Source: CAZULF01 sp964621215 (GTDB taxonomy: Bacteria; Pseudomonadota; Gammaproteobacteria; UBA1113). Taken from it: DNA of 14,212 nt. The stretch is taken from assembly GCA_964621215.1 (NCBI GenBank), contig CAZULF010000057.1, positions 1-14,212 of the forward strand. The letters are read 5' to 3'. The notes under the pieces were generated by a model that worked only from the letters and a program-made list of their open reading frames with translations, was not told where the DNA came from and did no database searches. Of the stretch, positions 1 to 6,679 are shown piece after piece (position 1 is the first letter of the stretch; every line of letters begins with the position of its first letter). The translations under genes were made by a program, and so were the position numbers.

Positions 1-50
1 TTTTGAGGCAAAAATAGCTGCTTAACAAAATGTCCGATTTTTCGGGGCAA

Positions 51-74
51 GATCAGGGGCGACTACCCCCGATC
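51..74 (-). terminator. Stem-loop downstream of the His-rich gene
   Basis: GATCAGGGG and CCCCCGATC pair with one mismatch around a CGACTA loop, about 20 bp past the stop of the minus-strand gene. A second tiny hairpin (CCGA-TTTT-TCGG) lies at 34-45. Neither is followed by a convincing U-run on the minus strand, so a role in termination or RNA stability is inferred only. Confidence 0.3.
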
Positions 75-92
75 TGCGGCTAATCACACTCA

Positions 93-773
93 CTATACTT
101 GACAATTATTCGCAGCGACGGCATGTTCATTCGCTTTAATAAATGCTGTTCTACATGTTCTAACATCCGATATAGAACCAAAAAAACCAATGGTGGTTGT
201 GCCGGCAATAGCGGCTTTCTTAACCCATCCAGGTAAGGCTGCATTAGCCGTGGCTAACTCATAAACAAATGTAAGAGGGCCGGCAATTTCACCTGCATGA
301 GATATGCAATCTAAAACTAACGATGCTTTTTGAATGTGAGTTAAACCCGTTGACACAGGAGTGACATTAGGTAGTTGAGAGACCGTTTCTACATTGATAG
401 GTGATGTTAAACGATTTTCCTCCTCTGAAGATGACTCAGGATGTTCAGTATCTGTGACAGCAGTATCATTTGCTGCCACATGTTGTCCTTCCCGATTCAG
501 ATTATAGTGAGAATACGTATCACCAGCAGCAATAAAAAAGCCCACCGTTAGTCCTACTGCAGCACCGTAATAAGAAACACCGATAGCTGAGGCTTCTAGA
601 CTAAAAGCGGTGTCCACCAGTTCAGCAACCCAAAAGGTATTGGTTAAATAACTGGTAAGACCGCCAATAGCAGCACCACTTTTAGTCCACAGATCGGCGG
701 TATAGGATTCATTATTGGCCCCATGAGAATGTGAGTGCCCATGTCCCCCATGATGATGTTTACAATTTGGCAT
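93..773 (-). CDS. His-rich membrane-associated protein, probably Zur-regulated
   Basis: A 226-residue protein of unrecognised family. The N-terminus is a metal-binding-type run (His at residues 6-8, 11, 13, 15 and 17, plus Cys4). Hydrophobic, Gly/Ala-rich segments lie at about 62-84, 160-181 and 186-203, separated by an acidic, Ser/Glu-rich loop at about 100-125. This suggests a small membrane protein that binds zinc or a similar metal. The start is taken at ATG 773 because GGGGAG lies 7 nt upstream; a TTG nine codons earlier has no such site. It is divergent from the zur-like gene, and both promoters overlap two Zur boxes, so it should be made when zinc is scarce. It lacks the six helices and paired His/Asp motifs of CDF or ZIP transporters, so it is not called a transporter. 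A metal reservoir, sensor or chaperone role is possible but unproven. Confidence 0.75.
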   Translation of the reverse strand: MPNCKHHHGGHGHSHSHGANNESYTADLWTKSGAAIGGLTSYLTNTFWVAELVDTAFSLEASAIGVSYYGAAVGLTVGFFIAAGDTYSHYNLNREGQHVAANDTAVTDTEHPESSSEEENRLTSPINVETVSQLPNVTPVSTGLTHIQKASLVLDCISHAGEIAGPLTFVYELATANAALPGWVKKAAIAGTTTIGFFGSISDVRTCRTAFIKANEHAVAANNCQV

Positions 774-821
774 AGCATAACTCCCCGTTTTAATTGACAA
801 TTTATATAGAAACCCTTACAA

Positions 822-859
822 TTTGTTACAATGTAACAAATGTTATATTATAACAAATT
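822..859. promoter_or_regulatory. Two tandem Zur boxes in a divergent promoter
   Basis: Box 1 (822-840) reads TTTGTTACAATGTAACAAA, a palindrome with one central base. Box 2 contains GTTATA-T-TATAAC at 842-854, an exact match to the core of the gammaproteobacterial Zur box (GTTATA-N-TATAAC), flanked by AAAT. The centres are 17 bp apart. For the zur-like gene, TTGTTA (823-828) and TATTAT (846-851) are 17 bp apart and could be -35 and -10; box 1 also overlaps a candidate -35 of the minus-strand gene. A Zur dimer on each box would therefore shut both promoters under zinc-replete conditions. Site identity is seen in the sequence; repression is inferred from the family. Confidence 0.82.
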
Positions 860-903
860 GATGGTGGGTGCAATTACTTTATCAAAAAATAGGGGAGCGA
901 ATG

Positions 904-1293
904 ATGAAACGCTTAACGCCGTTGCGTGAACAGGTTTTAAATGTTTTTTTAAAACAAGCAGAATCGTTGACTGCTTATGAAGCTTTAGCAAAATTAAAAA
1001 AATTAAGACCGTCGGCAGAACCCGCCACTATTTATCGTGCAATTGATTATTTAATCGGTGAAGGGTTATTACATAAAGTTGACGCAACTAATCAATTTAT
1101 TGCCTGCCGACATAACAATGAGAAAAGTCCATTGCATCAAGGCCTCTTATTTACGTGCACGCTATGCAAAGTAACTTGCGAATATATTAGTGAAGAAATT
1201 TTTTCTTTTATCAATTTATTTGCTAAAAAAAATCATATAAAGGCTGAGCATAGCCTACTGGCGTTGTCTGGAATCTGTGAGAAATGCTCTTAA
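904..1293 (+). CDS. zur: Zinc uptake regulator, Fur family (Zur)
   Basis: A 129-residue Fur-family repressor. The winged-helix domain (about 1-70) carries LTPLREQVL, TAYEAL and PATIYRAIDYLIGEGLLHKV, the last resembling the E. coli Zur recognition region. The dimerisation/metal domain has two Cys pairs, C85-x2-C88 and C125-x2-C128, the structural zinc site of Zur and Fur. The protein is shorter than E. coli Zur (about 171 residues), mostly for lack of N- and C-terminal extensions. Two adjacent ATGs occur at 901 and 904; 904 is preferred because GGAG lies 6 nt upstream. A GTG at 868 would sit upstream of this site and is unlikely. Overlapping Zur boxes imply autoregulation and control of the divergent His-rich gene. 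Zur is chosen over Fur or PerR from sequence resemblance and the box type. Confidence 0.88.
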   Translation: MKRLTPLREQVLNVFLKQAESLTAYEALAKLKKLRPSAEPATIYRAIDYLIGEGLLHKVDATNQFIACRHNNEKSPLHQGLLFTCTLCKVTCEYISEEIFSFINLFAKKNHIKAEHSLLALSGICEKCS

Positions 1294-1553
1294 CCTGTTG
1301 ACCTGTACTGGTTTTTTCAGCCCCGATCAAACTAAATTAAAGGTAGTGAAACTGAGGGTAAAGTACGAAAAGGACGCGTTTCGCATAGCCTCGTCGGCAG
1401 TTTTTTTGGCTTAGAGAGTTAGGCCGGATCCTCTGCTACAGTACCGCATCACTACCGACGTCGCCCATGCCGAAATCCTGCATCTCGGAATTTAACTCGG
1501 AATATTTTCCGCTATAATTTGCAAGTTTATTTATTGTATTTCAAGTGGTTAGG
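1294..1553. other. Intergenic region, no gene recognised
   Basis: Nothing convincing is encoded here. A weak AACC...GGTTTTTT arrangement near 1289-1316 could end the zur transcript. The stretch at about 1370-1490 is visibly richer in G and C than its surroundings, and GGTAGTGA (near 1342) recurs inverted as TCACTACC (near 1450), which could mark the scar of a lost element. A TATAAT lies at 1513-1518. Short frames on both strands are interrupted by stops. Confidence 0.4.
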
Positions 1554-1562
1554 TGCTATTAT
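1554..1562 (+). promoter_or_regulatory. Extended -10 promoter of the Fic gene
   Basis: TGC-TATTAT forms an extended -10 (TGn plus five of six TATAAT bases) 28 bp before the chosen ATG. TATAAT at 1513-1518 is an alternative upstream promoter without TGn. The segment from here to the start codon resembles the leader of the coiled-coil protein gene at 9201-9242. Predicted by eye. Confidence 0.5.
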
Positions 1563-1590
1563 TATCGGAATAAAAGTCGGAATATTTATC

Positions 1591-2781
1591 ATGCAATACA
1601 GCTCCATAACCCAATTTGAGCCGTTACTTCCCCAGACCGGTTTGCCTGAGCTATTAAAGATAGCTCAGAATATAACTGAAGCTGCGCTTCAGCTACGTAG
1701 TGCGCTACACCCTATTACTCAGCAAACCCTTGCAGCATTGTTAAGAGAAATGAATTCATATTACTCGAATAAAATAGAGGGCCACAGTACACACCCTATC
1801 AATATTGCTCGTGGGCTTACACAAGATTTTTCTAGCAAACCCGAAATTGCCAAAGTGCAACGTTTAGCACTTGCGCATATTGAGGCTGAAATTGAAATTG
1901 AAAATTTAATTAATCAACAAGCAGAGTTTTCACCTTTTTCAGCCGAGGGAATCAAACAAATACATGCTGCACTTTATACCAGATTAAGTTTGCAAGATAG
2001 GACAACCGAAGATGGCGAAATAGTCTTGCCGGGGGCTTTACGTACGGCAGACGTTATCGTAGGGCAACATGTGGCTCCCACACCCGATAGTCTTCCACAC
2101 TTCTTACATCGTTATGAGCAATTTTATAAAACACCTGCATCATGGGATAAGCAGCTGGTGATGATTGCTGCTGCGCATCATCGTTTAACGTGGATACATC
2201 CATTTATAGATGGGAATGGGCGAGTTGCTCGTTTAGCAACACATGCAGCGTTATATCGCGATTTTACCAGTGGTTTATGGTCTATTTGTCGCGGTTTTGC
2301 TAAGACGCAAGCGGAATACTACATGAGGTTAATGTCTGCAGATGCCTCACGGCAAGGAGATCTTGGTGGGCGCGGTAATTTAACTGATAAAGGGTTATAT
2401 GAATTTTGTCATTATTTCTTAACAACCTGTCTTGATCAAATTAATTTCATGAATCATATATTAGGGTTTGACAAAATCAAAAAAAATATCACTGCATTTT
2501 TAATTTATCGTGCTCAAGAAGATAAAAAAATCCGAGAGGAAGCAACATTACCACTACATTACCTATTTACTGCAGGGCAATTAACTCGTTCGGAGTTCAA
2601 ACAAATGACAGGGTTAGGTGATAAGGTGGCACAAACATTATTATCACGCCTGCAGCAGCTTGGTTTAGTGACATCAGATACACCGCTAGGGCCAGTAAAG
2701 TTTGGTTTACCTTTAGATGCGCTACAGTTTTATTTTCCTAATTTATATCCTGAAGCGAGTACAGAGTTATTAAAAGGGTAA
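1591..2781 (+). CDS. Fic family protein, class II, with C-terminal winged helix
   Basis: A 396-residue Fic protein. The catalytic motif HPFIDGNGRVAR (203-214) is complete, including the His that activates the target hydroxyl and the Asp/Asn/Gly/Arg residues that hold the nucleotide. An N-terminal inhibitory motif S59-NKI-E63-G64 marks the class II type, in which the Glu blocks productive ATP binding until relieved. The C-terminal 70 residues (about 325-396) look like a winged-helix domain, common in this architecture. Known members transfer AMP, and sometimes remove it, on protein hydroxyls; the target is unknown. The start is taken at ATG 1591 because the N-terminus SITQFEPLLPQ fits the family, while an upstream TTG would add a hydrophobic stretch unlike Fic proteins. 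The ribosome-binding site is weak (CGGAA). No antitoxin gene lies beside it. A host-directed effector or a housekeeping AMPylase are both possible. Confidence 0.9.
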   Translation: MQYSSITQFEPLLPQTGLPELLKIAQNITEAALQLRSALHPITQQTLAALLREMNSYYSNKIEGHSTHPINIARGLTQDFSSKPEIAKVQRLALAHIEAEIEIENLINQQAEFSPFSAEGIKQIHAALYTRLSLQDRTTEDGEIVLPGALRTADVIVGQHVAPTPDSLPHFLHRYEQFYKTPASWDKQLVMIAAAHHRLTWIHPFIDGNGRVARLATHAALYRDFTSGLWSICRGFAKTQAEYYMRLMSADASRQGDLGGRGNLTDKGLYEFCHYFLTTCLDQINFMNHILGFDKIKKNITAFLIYRAQEDKKIREEATLPLHYLFTAGQLTRSEFKQMTGLGDKVAQTLLSRLQQLGLVTSDTPLGPVKFGLPLDALQFYFPNLYPEASTELLKG

Positions 2782-2836
2782 AGAAATTCGTGTGATGAAT
2801 AAAGTAGCCCTCACTAGCGCGTAATAAGGAAGTCAG

Positions 2837-3082
2837 TTGGTTACAGAATGTAGCCAACTGAAATTAGAAGCGGCTGACGGTAAAAAATACTTAACTGATG
2901 TCGCCAACGCTGAAACCATGAGCGCAACAGGCATGGAAGAAAACAAAATCGCAGGCAAGACTGGCGGTGGAATTGCTAAGAGGGCGCGATTGGATCTTGA
3001 GGAAAAAACGGGTAGAAAAGTGGTTACAAAAGACAATTTTCTCCTCAGACAAACAGTCCCTGAAAAATTGGAAGCTGAGTAA
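2837..3082 (+). pseudogene. C-terminal remnant of a DinD/BRO-type phage-related protein
   Basis: The frame codes for 81 residues matching only the tail of DinD/BRO-N/antirepressor-like proteins: MSATGMEENK, then GGGIAKRARLDLEEKTGRKV and VTKDNFL, which in that group follows the DNA-binding domain. The rest of the protein is absent; immediately upstream is the end of the Fic gene and 55 bp of non-coding DNA. The only possible start is a TTG at 2837 with AAGGAAG nearby, so translation cannot be excluded, but a 3' relic of a larger gene is more likely. Family assignment rests on motif memory and is moderate. It opens a stretch of degraded genes reaching to 5022. Confidence 0.6.
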
Positions 3083-3111
3083 GAACAAATTGCCAAAACA
3101 GCTTTGTTAGT

Positions 3112-3135
3112 AAGTCGCCCGCATTAAAGTGCGTT
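3112..3135. repeat. 24-bp direct repeat, copy 1
   Basis: This matches 3778-3801 at 22 of 24 positions, sharing the core GCCCGCATTAAAGTG. The similarity also reaches upstream in part (CAAAACAGC at about 3093 and 3750). The two copies bracket the small membrane protein gene and the chitinase scrap. Confidence 0.7.
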
Positions 3136-3139
3136 CGAG

Positions 3140-3156
3140 AGCTTGATTAATAAGCT
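3140..3156 (+). terminator. Weak hairpin AGCTT/AAGCT
   Basis: AGCTT-GATTAAT-AAGCT is followed after four bases by TTTTT. The 5-bp stem is weak. It could end transcription entering from the DinD-type relic ahead of the membrane protein gene. Confidence 0.25.
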
Positions 3157-3192
3157 GCAATTTTTCGCTTATTTTTAATAGAGGAAAAGAAT

Positions 3193-3564
3193 ATGGATGT
3201 ATATATATTGTTATTACTTTGTCTTGTCTATGTAATTCCACTGGGTTTATTTGATTTTACTTTGTTAGTATTGCAAAAAATAAAGCGACGCTCAGTATCA
3301 ATTTGCCCATTGAGTATCTGGTTTTATATCATTCCGTCTAGTATTTGGTTTGTGACGCTCGAGGTAGATATAAGTGGGCCAAAGGGAATAGGTAACGGTG
3401 TATATGAGCTTTTATCATTAAGTATAAGTATCATCTTGTTACGACTGATATATTGTATGCCGATACTAAATAAGCAACCTAAAAAGACGACAGCTTTAAT
3501 TTTGTTAATAGGATCCATAGCAGCCATACTAATAGTTCTGTTTTTCCCATCATTGCCAGAATAA
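3193..3564 (+). CDS. Small membrane protein of unknown function
   Basis: A 123-residue, strongly hydrophobic protein with about four membrane segments (roughly 4-27, 39-56, 72-90 and 99-118). Basic residues at 29-33 and 94-98 fit cytoplasmic loops. The start is well supported: GAGGAAAAG precedes the ATG at a suitable distance. It is the only apparently intact gene within the decayed stretch 2782-5022 and lies between two copies of a 24-bp direct repeat. No family is recognised. Confidence 0.6.
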   Translation: MDVYILLLLCLVYVIPLGLFDFTLLVLQKIKRRSVSICPLSIWFYIIPSSIWFVTLEVDISGPKGIGNGVYELLSLSISIILLRLIYCMPILNKQPKKTTALILLIGSIAAILIVLFFPSLPE

Positions 3565-3565
3565 C

Positions 3566-3727
3566 AAAAATTCTCTTAATAAAAATCAATTTATTACCTA
3601 TGATGATGTTAAGTCGGTAGAATATAAGGCCAACTGGGTGAAGCAAAATCAACTCGGTGGCATCATGTTTTGGGAATTAGGTGGTGATCTATCTCCCCGC
3701 TTCTCATCCCAGCTCTATGATAAGTAA
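3566..3727 (+). pseudogene. C-terminal remnant of a GH18 chitinase
   Basis: Read in one frame, the segment gives YDDVKSVEYKANWVKQNQLG, then GIMFWELGGDLSPRF and a stop at 3725. YDD.....K..W....LGG.MFWEL..D is the hallmark end of family 18 glycoside hydrolases, holding the Trp that lines the substrate floor. The catalytic DxxDxDxE region and everything upstream are missing, and there is no start codon with a ribosome-binding site; the preceding membrane protein ends at 3564. This is a relic of a chitin-degrading enzyme. Confidence 0.72.
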
Positions 3728-3777
3728 GACCCAGGAGATATTAACAAAACAGCGTTATCAACGCAGATGCAAATAAC

Positions 3778-3801
3778 AAGTAGCCCGCATTAAAGTGTGT
3801 T
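3778..3801. repeat. 24-bp direct repeat, copy 2
   Basis: Second copy of the repeat at 3112-3135 (22 of 24). It ends inside the first codons of the damaged ABC-F gene, so it may mark the breakpoint where the 5' end of that gene was lost. Confidence 0.7.
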
Positions 3802-5022
3802 TTGAGGATTTTACTACGCATATACAATATGGCGATCGGATTGCTATTATCGGACGTAATGGCAGTGGGAAATCAACCTTCTACAGCCTACGCATGTTGC
3901 AACATTATACGGGGACATTGATCGTGGTATCTCATGATGTGGAGTTACTACGGCAAAATGTCAATATTTTTTGGCATATAGATCAAGGAAAAATTAAAGT
4001 TTTTTCTGGTCATTATGATGATTATTGTCATGAACAAACCTTACAACGTGCTGCAATAGAAAAAACACTTCACCAACTTAAGCAAGAGAAAAAGCAGATG
4101 CATCATTCACTGATGCAAGAGCAACAACGCGCAAGCAAAAGTCAAGCCAAGGGGATCAAAAGTATTAAAGAGCGTAAATGGCCTACGATAGTTAGCGGAG
4201 CTAAAATGCGACGTTCGCAAGAAACGTTTGGTAAAAGACAAATGGCAATTTATCAGAAAAAGCAAGAATTAATAGAGCAGTTATCACAGCTTTTTTTGGT
4301 AGAAACAATCGTTCCGACCTTTTCTCTTGCCGCTGCAGAGATCAGTGATCGCATGCTTGTTGCTATTCATCAAGGCTCTATCGGATACGTAGGACAGAAA
4401 TTATTATTAACGGATATTCATTTTTCTTTATCATCCAAACAACGTATAGCTATCACTGGGGATAATGGTAGTGGTAAATCAACGTTTGTTAAAGCTATAC
4501 TCAATGATCCACACGTACATAAAACAGGAGAATGGCTAACACCTAAACCAGAAGAGATAGGATATCTCGATCAACACTATGCCACGTTATCACCGGATCG
4601 TTCGGTGATGGAAACAATTGCAGACTGCGCACCGCATTGGTCAGCAGCAGAAATACGACAGCATTTAAAAGACTTTTTATTTAGAAAAAATGAAGAAGTG
4701 CAAACGTTGGTGCAGCAGTTATCTGGTGGTGAAAAAGCACGATTAAGCCTCGCTGTTATTGCTGCAAATACACCACGGTTGCTCATACTCGATGAAATTG
4801 CCAATAATATTGATTTGGAAACACGCCACCATATGATCACAGTACTCAACCATTACCCTGGCGCATTGATCATCATTTCCCATGACGAGGATTTCTTAAA
4901 AGCAATTCAAGTTACTGAAAACTTGGATATGGGCGGTTTATTTTCGGTATTCACAACGTAGTCGTTTCGATTTTTTAGTCACTTATATTGAAGAGAAAAT
5001 AAAAGAATGGTATATGGCATAA
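3795..5022 (+). pseudogene. ABC-F ATPase gene, damaged at three points
   Basis: An intact ABC-F protein has two full ATPase domains joined by a charged linker and acts on ribosomes. Here the frame opens directly in domain 1 with no ribosome-binding site (first plausible codon GTG 3795), so the N-terminus is gone. Walker A of domain 1 (GRNGSGKST, 20-28) is followed within about ten residues by LRMLQHYTGTLIVVSHD, which normally comes after Walker B; signature and Walker B are deleted in frame. The linker (about 76-165) and domain 2 remain: Walker A 222-230, signature LSGGE 309-313, Walker B LLILDE 329-334, switch His 363. The consensus DEPTN..D is altered to DEIANNID. The frame then stops at 4961, but the +1 frame continues to a stop at 5020 with plausible C-terminal sequence (RFDFLVTYIEEKIKEWYMA), indicating a frameshift near 4915. 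Non-functional in all likelihood. Confidence 0.85.
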
Positions 5023-5055
5023 TTTTTATCCTCTAAATTACGGAAAGATCTCTCC

Positions 5056-6075
5056 TCAACCCAATTTGGCAAGTAATTTTCTTTTCAGTGCTTCCTCGGC
5101 AAAGCTCGCGATGATAGCATTACGTGAAACAGATAACAGTTCGGTGGGTGTAAAACCAAATTGTTGCATAGCGATATCATATTCCTGGGTCATATTGGTT
5201 TGAAAATACGGCGGATCGTCGGTGCTAAATGAGATAGATAATCCCAAATCGTAAAAATCGCGGGCAGGATGTCGATGTTTAGGTGTATGAGGCGGAATAT
5301 AACTATCCATCGCTTTTGTTTGTATGTTACTCGATAAACACAATTCCAAATGAATATTTTTGCGTTTGACCAATTCGATTAGGCTGGCATCATAGATCGT
5401 TTGTAAGCCATGACCAATGCGAGTGACTTGCAATAAATTAATAGAATCGCGAATGCTGTCTGGCCCATAAGCTTCTCCTGCATGGGCGGTACAATGTAGA
5501 CCATGTTGACGAGCCAAAGCAAAGGCTTCAATAAAATGTTCGGGACCATTGTTACGCTCGTCGCCAGCCAGACCAATGCCCACGACATAAGGGCTAGGAA
5601 AAGCCACTGCATTTTTTACAACTTCTAGACATTCTTGATGGTCGTAATGCCGCACCAACACCATGATAATACGTGCTTCGATACCAAAATCACGATTAGC
5701 ACGTTCAATCCCTTTAATAATGGCATCGCGATTCGTTACATAATCAATGCCATTTTGTATAACATTTTGTGGCGACGCAGTGATTTCTACATATAACGTA
5801 CCGCAACGTGCAGCATCAGCTAAATACGTATAGGTTACTTCTGTGATATCGTCTGGCGTCCTAATCACATTGCTACACGCATCAAACACAGAAAAGAAAT
5901 CGAACAAATCCCGCCAATAGATTGTGTTTGTCGTGAGATCTAATTGGGCGGGTAATGACAATTGATTTCGTCGCGCTAATTGTGCAACTAAAGCGGGTGA
6001 CATGGTTCCTTCTAAATGAACATGTAACTCTATTTTGGGGATAGAGTCAGTGACAACTATAGAGTGATTTCTCAT
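5056..6075 (-). CDS. add: Adenosine deaminase (or close relative)
   Basis: A 339-residue enzyme of the adenosine/AMP deaminase family, which hydrolyses adenosine to inosine and ammonia in purine salvage. Zinc ligands and catalytic residues are all visible: H18 and H20 in PKIELHVHLEG, H198 and E201 in HAGE, H222 in RIGHG, D286 and D287 in STDDP, plus LAGDE (169-173) and ELCLSSN (244-250). Length is normal. YVEITASP (95-102) has Thr where many adenosine deaminases have Arg (YVEIRxSP), so a related substrate such as adenine or a modified nucleoside is possible. The ATG at 6075 lacks a clear ribosome-binding site. The gene starts 17 bp after the 64-residue membrane protein and is probably co-transcribed with it. 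Confidence 0.88.
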   Translation of the reverse strand: MRNHSIVVTDSIPKIELHVHLEGTMSPALVAQLARRNQLSLPAQLDLTTNTIYWRDLFDFFSVFDACSNVIRTPDDITEVTYTYLADAARCGTLYVEITASPQNVIQNGIDYVTNRDAIIKGIERANRDFGIEARIIMVLVRHYDHQECLEVVKNAVAFPSPYVVGIGLAGDERNNGPEHFIEAFALARQHGLHCTAHAGEAYGPDSIRDSINLLQVTRIGHGLQTIYDASLIELVKRKNIHLELCLSSNIQTKAMDSYIPPHTPKHRHPARDFYDLGLSISFSTDDPPYFQTNMTQEYDIAMQQFGFTPTELLSVSRNAIIASFAEEALKRKLLAKLG

Positions 6076-6092
6076 GCGGTACTATCACAATC

Positions 6093-6287
6093 TTACACTT
6101 TAGCATTAAAAAAGTTAGTAATCGGTGATAATAATCCAAATAAGGATAGCAACCATAATATTACTAATACGACAATAAAAATATTTAAGATTTTTTTGAT
6201 TGAGGCAGCCATAGGAATATAGGTATTAATTAACCATAACACTACGCCAATTGCGATTAAAATTAATACAACACTCAGTACTGACAT
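6093..6287 (-). CDS. Thivi_2564-type small membrane protein
   Basis: A 64-residue protein with two membrane helices (about 3-24 and 33-53) joined by NTYIPMAASIKKI. The layout LWLINTYIPM...IKKILNI matches a widespread proteobacterial family of short membrane proteins named after Thivi_2564, function unknown. GGAGG sits 6 nt before the ATG, a strong start. It is followed by the adenosine deaminase gene after 17 bp; no functional link between the two is known. Confidence 0.82.
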   Translation of the reverse strand: MSVLSVVLILIAIGVVLWLINTYIPMAASIKKILNIFIVVLVILWLLSLFGLLSPITNFFNAKV

Positions 6288-6367
6288 ATGAAACCTCCAT
6301 TGTATAATTAAACTAGTATCCCCGAATCAGCATGTCATTTACTTAGAAAAATAGCAAGCGTTTTATT

Positions 6368-6673
6368 GTGTCGATTCGCGCCGGCGCGCTCCATCGTCTG
6401 CGAGAAGCTATCTGTATGTATTTAGCCATTCACGAAGCAGGATTACCTATTTTAATCGAAGATGCTGAAGGGATTCGTAAACGTTTACTTGCACAAGATA
6501 ATATTGGCATCATACCTCACTTCGACTCATTGCATCGAGCAAATCAATCCTTTCATAAACATGAATCAGTATATGATGTGCTCTATTATGATGACTTAGA
6601 ACGGTATAAAACTCGCATAAAGCCATTTATCTCTTGGGAGCCTTTACCTCTCTTCAGGCCGTCTGAGTTTTAG
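6368..6673 (+). CDS. Short unrecognised protein, possibly truncated
   Basis: A frame of 101 codons from GTG 6368, soluble and helical in the first half (LHRLREAICMYLAIHEAGLP), richer in Tyr, His and Pro in the second. No family is recognised. No ribosome-binding site precedes the GTG, and the frame is already open from 6347, so the gene may have lost its 5' end; ATG 6416, with GAGAAG 8 nt upstream, is an alternative start. The first 50 bp are noticeably GC-richer than the rest. The stop overlaps the stop of the convergent minus-strand gene by 4 bp. Could be a gene remnant. Confidence 0.4.
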   Translation: MSIRAGALHRLREAICMYLAIHEAGLPILIEDAEGIRKRLLAQDNIGIIPHFDSLHRANQSFHKHESVYDVLYYDDLERYKTRIKPFISWEPLPLFRPSEF

Positions 6674-6679
6674 CCTGAA
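6653..6679. terminator. Inverted repeat at convergent gene ends
   Basis: TTCAGGC (6653-6659) and GCCTGAA (6673-6679) are a perfect 7-bp inverted repeat straddling both stop codons, followed on the plus strand by TTTCTA. A bidirectional terminator is plausible by position, but the loop of 13 and the poor T-run make it weak. Confidence 0.33.

Noticed and set aside
51..74. Strong intrinsic terminator for the His-rich gene
   Set aside because: The stem is good but no U-run follows on the transcript, so it is listed only as a low-confidence stem-loop.
93..773. His-rich protein as a CDF or ZIP zinc transporter
   Set aside because: The His run resembles those transporters, but only two or three hydrophobic segments are seen and no transport-site His/Asp pattern.
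2833..3096. Minus-strand frames across the DinD-type relic
   Set aside because: They mirror the plus-strand frame that carries the recognisable GGGIAKRARLDLEEKTG motif and have no motif of their own.
3112..3801. Transposon bounded by the 24-bp repeats
   Set aside because: The repeats are direct, there is no transposase between them, and no terminal inverted repeats or target duplications were seen.
6656..6667. GGCCGTCTGAG, close to the Neisseria DNA uptake sequence
   Set aside because: Only one imperfect copy was noticed and the gene content does not fit Neisseriaceae; coincidence with the inverted repeat at the gene ends.
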